A DNA stretch of 64,000 nt, taken from contig JALGUJ010000008.1 of the NCBI GenBank assembly GCA_029820945.1, positions 1,337 to 65,336 on the forward strand, in the 5' to 3' direction. Source of the DNA: Candidatus Zipacnadia bacterium (GTDB taxonomy: Bacteria > Armatimonadota > Zipacnadia > Zipacnadales > UBA5352). This document shows positions 59,378 through 64,000 of this stretch, one piece after another. Made by a program: the position numbers and the translations under genes. Position 1 is the stretch's first letter. Each line of letters begins with the position of its first letter. The notes beneath the pieces are model-generated. The model did no database searches and was not told the DNA's origin. It was given only the letters and a program-made list of their open reading frames with translations.

Positions 59378-62329
59378 ATGACCCGCAGACTGTGCGCTGT
59401 GCTCGCGTTGGCGACAATCGCGATCCCGGCGCCGGCGGTCGAGGACAGCGATGTGCTGTTCTTCGCCCCCTTCGAGGACGTGATGGACGCGGCCGTGGCC
59501 CGCGGAGAGCCCTCGGCCACGGTGACCGGCGAGCCACAGCTCGTCGCCGGCGTCCGGGGCCGGGCGGTGCTCGTGGACGCTGCGTCGATGCTCAGCTACG
59601 CGTTCGAGGGGAGCGTGGTGCCTGATGAGGGCACCGTCATGATGTGGTTCCGTCCGGACTGGCCTGCCGACGACGGAGAGTTCCACTTCCTCTTCCACGC
59701 CACGACGGGCAATGACCGCGGGAAGGCGCTCAACGCGCTCTACGTCTACAAGTACGGCCGCTGGGGCCGGCTGATGTTCTACACCTCGAACGGGGAGAAG
59801 ACCGGGCCGCAGCAGGGAAGATCGCTCGCCTACAAGAACGACATGTCCTGGGAGCCGGGCACCTGGCACCACATCGCCGCGACCTGGAGCTCGACGCTGC
59901 AGAACACGGAGATGTACCTGTACTTCGATGGCGAGCGCATCGCCGCGTGCGGAGGTCAGGTGTTCGTGCCGGACCAGGCTCCCGAGACCTTCGAGCTCGG
60001 CGAGGAGGGCGTGAGTTCAACAGCCTTTGATGACGTGCTGGTGTTCAGCCGCCCGCTGCTCGAGCGCGAGATCCAGGAGATCTACGGGGCCTATCAGATA
60101 GGTGACGTGGCGGACGCCACGGAGCTGCCCTTCGTGCCGAGGAAGGAGCTGCACCTCCGGCCGTTCGTCAACTTCCCGCGCGACCACCTGGTGGTGCTGG
60201 TGGACTACCGCGGCGCGCGCCGCGAGCTGGGCGACCGCCCCGGCGAGGTGGAGGTGACGGTGGAGGGCGCGGCGGGCGGCGAGAGCGGCTCGGCGGCGAC
60301 CGACGAGGGGGGCGTCGCGCGTGTCGAGCTCGACTACCGCGCCGTCGGTGCGGGACCGGTGACGATCGATGCCACGTTGCGCGATGGAGAAGGGGATGTC
60401 ATTCGCTCCGGGAGACTGCAGTGGGCGGTGCCGGAGCGCCCGGACTGGCTCGGCAATCGGCTCGGCGTGACGGACGAGGTGCTGCCGCCCTGGACGCCGG
60501 TTCGCGCCGCCGGCGACGCCGTCAGCGTATGGGGCCGCGAGTACGCCTTCGGCCGCTCACCGCTGCCGGCGCAGGTGACCAGCCAATCGCAGCAGTTGCT
60601 GCGGGGGCCGATCGAGCTGCGCGCAGGCGCGGCCGGTCTCGTGGCCGATCCCGTCACCGGGATCCAGGCAACCGACACGCAGGCCTCGCGGGGCTGGAAG
60701 GGCGCGGTCGGGCCCCTCGCCTGCGAGGCGACCACCAGCGTCGAGTTCGACGGCTTCGTGCGCGTGGACCTCGAGCTCACGCCGCCAGGCACCGCCGCGC
60801 TTGATGAGTTGCAGCTCGTCGTGCCCCTCCGCGAGGACGCCGCCACGCTCTACCACCATTGCGTGGGTGAGTGGACCGACCTCTCGGACGCAGGCGCCAC
60901 GAGCGAGGCGGGCTGGAGCAAGACGCTGCCCTTCGTGCCCTACGTCTGGCTCGGCAACGAGAGCGCCGGCCTTGCCTGGTGGTGCGAGAGCGCGTGGAAC
61001 TGGCGGAACGCCGACCCGGACCGCGCGGTCGAGATCGTGCACGGCGAGGACGGCGTGGACCTGATCCTGCGCTTCATCGACGGACCAACGAGACTATTCG
61101 AGCCGCTGCGGCTCACCTTCGGCTTCCTCGCGACGCCGGTCAAGCCCCTCCCCGATGGCTGGCGCGATTGGCGGCCGATGTTCATCAGCGCCACGGACAT
61201 CGACGGCTTCGCCCAGCAGCGAAGCTGGATACACGAGGGCTGCCGGGACATCGGCGTCCTGTGGGCGACTCACGTTGGCCGGTTCAGCTACTTCCCCGCC
61301 GACCCGGAGGAGATGGCGCGGAAGATCGCGACCTTGCACGAGGCCGGCTGGCAGACGATGGTGTCGTACTACGCGGTCAACTCCACGCAGACGGGGACGC
61401 CCGAGTACGAGCTGCTCGAGCGGGAGTGGCGGCGCAATCCCTACTCCGAGGCGCCGGCGGCCATCGGCAACCACGGCAGCGTCTGCCAGGCCAGCTCTTG
61501 GGCGGATATGCTGCTGACCATCATCGACCGCACCATGGACCAGACGGGGACCGACGGGGTGTACCTCGACTGCTCCTCGCCCCGCTTCTGCCGCAGCGCC
61601 GAGCACGGCTGCGGGCACGGCCGCTGGCCGCTCCTCGCCACTCGAGAGCTGCAGAAGCGGCTGTACGCACTGGTCAAGCAGAAGCGCGGCGACAACGGCT
61701 TCGTCTACAGCCACGTCTCCGAGAGCGTGTTCATGACCACCTACACCTACTCCGACGCCATCCTCAACGGAGAGCAGTACAACCGCAAGGACCTGCTCAC
61801 CGACCTGACACTGGAGAAGTTCCGCGCCGAGTTCCTGCCTCACTCGATCGGTGTGCCGCAGATCCTGCTGCCCACACTGGTGAAGTTCCAGCCGGAGGGG
61901 CAGGAGAAGATGCCGGGCCAGGAGTTCCTGGCCCTCCCGCTGCTGCATGACGTCATCACTGTGCCACCGTGGATGAGCCGCGAATCACAGCAGCTCCTGC
62001 GGTCGATCCAGCACCTGAAGCACGAGTTCGGCGTCGGCGGCGCGCGGTTCCTGCCCTACTGGTCGAACGAGGACGCGATTGGGCTCTCGGCGGAGGGCGC
62101 GCTCGTCAGCGCGTATCACCGCCAGGAGCCGCCGGGTCTGTTGCTCATCGCGCAGGCGCCGAGCGAGGAGCCGGTGGAGCTTGAGGTGGCGCTGATCGGC
62201 GATCTCGCCGGACTGTCGGGCGCTCCGGCTCGCGATGCGCTGACCGGCGAGGATCTCGGGTGGCGCGATGGGCGGCTCGTCTGGCCGCTGCCGGGCCGGG
62301 CGGTGCAACTCGCGATCATCGAGCGCTGA
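59378..62329 (+). CDS. Secreted LamG plus TIM-barrel putative glycoside hydrolase
   Basis: A 983-residue protein. Signal peptide MTRRLCAVLALATIAIPAPAVE begins at ATG 59378, ten bases after AAAGAGG; an in-frame GTG lies nine bases earlier. Residues about 30 to 240 form a LamG domain (GTVMMWFRPDW, WEPGTWHHIAATW). After a beta-rich linker the region from 590 to 900 has barrel strands, with DGVYLDCSSPRFC carrying a possible catalytic Asp and NGEQYNRKD a Glu. The exact glycoside hydrolase family is not recognised. Its stop overlaps the tail of the convergent membrane-protein gene. Confidence 0.68.
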   Translation: MTRRLCAVLALATIAIPAPAVEDSDVLFFAPFEDVMDAAVARGEPSATVTGEPQLVAGVRGRAVLVDAASMLSYAFEGSVVPDEGTVMMWFRPDWPADDGEFHFLFHATTGNDRGKALNALYVYKYGRWGRLMFYTSNGEKTGPQQGRSLAYKNDMSWEPGTWHHIAATWSSTLQNTEMYLYFDGERIAACGGQVFVPDQAPETFELGEEGVSSTAFDDVLVFSRPLLEREIQEIYGAYQIGDVADATELPFVPRKELHLRPFVNFPRDHLVVLVDYRGARRELGDRPGEVEVTVEGAAGGESGSAATDEGGVARVELDYRAVGAGPVTIDATLRDGEGDVIRSGRLQWAVPERPDWLGNRLGVTDEVLPPWTPVRAAGDAVSVWGREYAFGRSPLPAQVTSQSQQLLRGPIELRAGAAGLVADPVTGIQATDTQASRGWKGAVGPLACEATTSVEFDGFVRVDLELTPPGTAALDELQLVVPLREDAATLYHHCVGEWTDLSDAGATSEAGWSKTLPFVPYVWLGNESAGLAWWCESAWNWRNADPDRAVEIVHGEDGVDLILRFIDGPTRLFEPLRLTFGFLATPVKPLPDGWRDWRPMFISATDIDGFAQQRSWIHEGCRDIGVLWATHVGRFSYFPADPEEMARKIATLHEAGWQTMVSYYAVNSTQTGTPEYELLEREWRRNPYSEAPAAIGNHGSVCQASSWADMLLTIIDRTMDQTGTDGVYLDCSSPRFCRSAEHGCGHGRWPLLATRELQKRLYALVKQKRGDNGFVYSHVSESVFMTTYTYSDAILNGEQYNRKDLLTDLTLEKFRAEFLPHSIGVPQILLPTLVKFQPEGQEKMPGQEFLALPLLHDVITVPPWMSRESQQLLRSIQHLKHEFGVGGARFLPYWSNEDAIGLSAEGALVSAYHRQEPPGLLLIAQAPSEEPVELEVALIGDLAGLSGAPARDALTGEDLGWRDGRLVWPLPGRAVQLAIIER

Positions 62330-64000
62330 GGGAGCGCGACAGGCGTCGGTACGCCCAGAACCGGTAGGTCGGGAAGCGGCCGACGGCGCCGATCAGGCCC
62401 CACATGCCTCCGACCATGAACTCCCCCCAGCGTCAGGCCCAGGAACATGGGCATCAGGCGGCGATAGAGCCTGTGGCCGCCGTAGCGCAGTGTCAGGCCC
62501 TTGACCGGCCAGGCAACGAAGAGCGGCATCCACAGCAGGCCGATGAACCAGACGCTGGATGCGGCATAGCCCGTCGGATGGAAGGGCCACCAGACGTAGC
62601 GCTGGCGCATGAGCAGCAGCCCAACGGTGAATGCGCCGCGCACGAGCAGCGCGGCCAGGCGGTTCCAGCCGGTGGGGCGAGGATAGGCCAGCCAGCTCTG
62701 CGGGCGTGAGAAGGCGCGCTTGCCCGGGTACGGCGCATCCGTCGGGGCGTTCGTGAAGCCGTGCGCATACCCCGGATGCAGCATGCTCCAGAAGCCCGCC
62801 GCGATGCCGATGACGATGGCCGCCGAGAGCGCGACGAGCGTTCCGCTCGCGGCCACTGCTCGGCGCTCGCCCAGCGCCAGGCCCTCGCTCCCATGTGGCA
62901 TCGGGTGACTGCGCTGCACGCGCTCCAGCCACCAGAGCAGTCCCAGTCCGAGCATGTTCTCGCGGCCGAGGTAGCCGGTCCCGCCGATGCGCACCATCAT
63001 GTCGAGCGGGCCGGTGAACAGGTCGTGCACGGGTAGTCCGAACTCGGCGCGCATGCGCGTGATGGAGAGCGACAGCACCAGGTAGCCCGCGAGGTAGCCG
63101 ACCGCGGCCCACAGGGTCACCCCCAGGATGTTGGTCATGAAGGCCACGGCGACCGCGAGAAGCGCGACCAGAGCGAAGAGTGTGGCCTGGTATCCCAGCG
63201 CCTGGGACTCGTCGCCGGGCCGCACGCCGCGCAGCACATCGCGGAGCACCGCCGCGAAGTACCTGCGCCCCGTCCACAGCGCGAAGAGCGCTATCCCCGC
63301 GTAGGCGCCCACGGTCTGTTCGCGCACGAAGGGCAGCCCCAGGCGTTGATGGCCGGTCAGGTGACAGCCCACCAGCTAGGCCTGCCACAGCCAGTAGAAG
63401 AACCGGCACGAAAACAGGAAGTCCTGGGGCATGAGGTAGCCCAGGCCGATGGCAAAGGGGTAGACGGAGACCCAGGTGTTGCCCATGGCCCGCCACGGAT
63501 AGGCGCCGAGTTGAGGCCGGAGGTCGTGGGCGGTGACCTTCACGGTGGGGATCGCCGGGTGGAGGTAGCCGAGGCCGTTGATCAGATCGGTGGCGGCGGC
63601 GATCGCGAAGCCCACCCAGAAGACGCGGCTGCCCAGCAGCTCCCCGCCGAGCAGATCAAAGCGCGGCTCCGTCGGCCGGAAAGGGATGTCGGTCGGCGGG
63701 TAGGTCAACTTCTCCTGCTCCGTCCACCGCCGCCAGACCGGGACGTCGATGGACATCATCACGCCCAGGAGGGCGAGGACGAAGACCGTCCAGGTGCCGA
63801 TGGGCGCGAGCCACGGGGCAATGCCGCGCGTCGAGTGGAGGAGCGCGTCGCCCTCCCAGAAGCTCCACGCGGCGCCGCGGTCACTCACCAACAGGCCGGA
63901 CGCGAGATGCTCGGCGAACAGCTCCTCCCAGCCGTTGACGGGGTCAGCGTAGTAGGTCGCGAAGGGCAGCTCGTTGCCGAGGACCTGCAGGAAGTCGTGT
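62316..64000 (-). pseudogene. Multi-pass membrane protein gene (DUF6785-like), broken by amber codon and frameshift
   Basis: The frame is open at the right edge and continues leftward with helix after helix (IGTWTVFVLALLGVMMSIDV, VGFAIAAATDLINGLGYL). At 63376 to 63378 an in-frame TAG interrupts WLWQA and LVGCHLTGHQ, as a CAG would if changed by one base. The same frame then continues. Near 62424 a run of six C on the plus strand shifts the frame; with one base removed the end reads GLTLGEFMVGGMWGLIGAVG and stops at 62316. Both lesions in one gene suggest decay. Sequencing error is possible, particularly for the homopolymer. Family assignment is tentative and function unknown. Confidence 0.65.

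Noticed and set aside
1-64000. CRISPR arrays, rRNA genes, complete insertion sequences or a phage region
   Set aside because: No regularly spaced repeats, no rRNA sequence, no transposase with terminal inverted repeats and no phage structural genes were seen. The only mobile-element trace is the recombinase remnant near 32 kb.

Overview
The window is a high-GC bacterial chromosome segment in which three blocks can be read. The exosortase, EpsI-like protein, polysaccharide export protein and chain-length proteins indicate a diderm (Gram-negative type) bacterium with PEP-CTERM-type surface sorting. The mix of exosortase, many carbohydrate-active proteins, DUF-type TIM barrels and Asp-box proteins suits an uncultured environmental lineage such as Armatimonadota, Planctomycetota or a relative. 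That placement is inference and low confidence.

Block 1 (1 to about 39 kb) is an exopolysaccharide and exosortase locus. It holds glycosyltransferases (GT4, GT2, a priming sugar-phosphate transferase, a GT39-like membrane protein) and two asparagine-synthase-like proteins. Nucleotide-sugar enzymes are present: a UDP-glucuronate decarboxylase-like SDR, a glucuronokinase-like GHMP kinase and a GalU-like uridylyltransferase. Two polysaccharide co-polymerases, a short BY-kinase and a large SLBB export protein complete the polysaccharide set. Around the single exosortase (Cys190, Arg234, His256) lie seven proteins with PEP-CTERM-like tails. Five carry a variant DSPE(L/P)(G/A)(T/S)W tail and two carry a classical VPEP tail; the latter two are a metzincin-type metalloprotease and a C39-like protein. 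Two OmpR-type response regulators lie convergently between them.

Within block 1 is a coherent regulatory signal that I do not recognise as a described class. Three loci (upstream of the GHMP kinase at 7452, and of two PEP-CTERM genes on the minus strand) share an 11-bp-spaced direct repeat (CTGTGAGG type) and a -10 hexamer 40 to 41 bp further on. They also share a conserved leader element 102 to 118 nt after the -10, made of a hairpin with an AUGGGG loop followed by CCTGGCTTGGG. The same direct repeat recurs upstream of the metalloprotease and C39-like genes, so the adjacent response regulators are candidate binders.

A small interruption at 31.2 to 32.7 kb holds an XRE regulator, a broken serine recombinase and tRNA-Ser(TGA), apparently a decayed integrated element. 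It is followed by a CstA-family transporter.

Block 2 (39 to 64 kb) is a glycan-degradation region: two amidohydrolases, large secreted CBM/LamG/TIM-barrel proteins, a Gfo/Idh/MocA oxidoreductase, a GH20-like hexosaminidase and a creatininase-family amidase. It continues with an ADP-ribosylglycohydrolase, NagA, a sulfatase, two Asp-box sialidase-like proteins and a xylose-isomerase-like TIM barrel. It ends in a multi-pass membrane protein gene broken by an amber codon and a frameshift and cut by the window edge. The set suggests use of sulfated, N-acetylated glycans.
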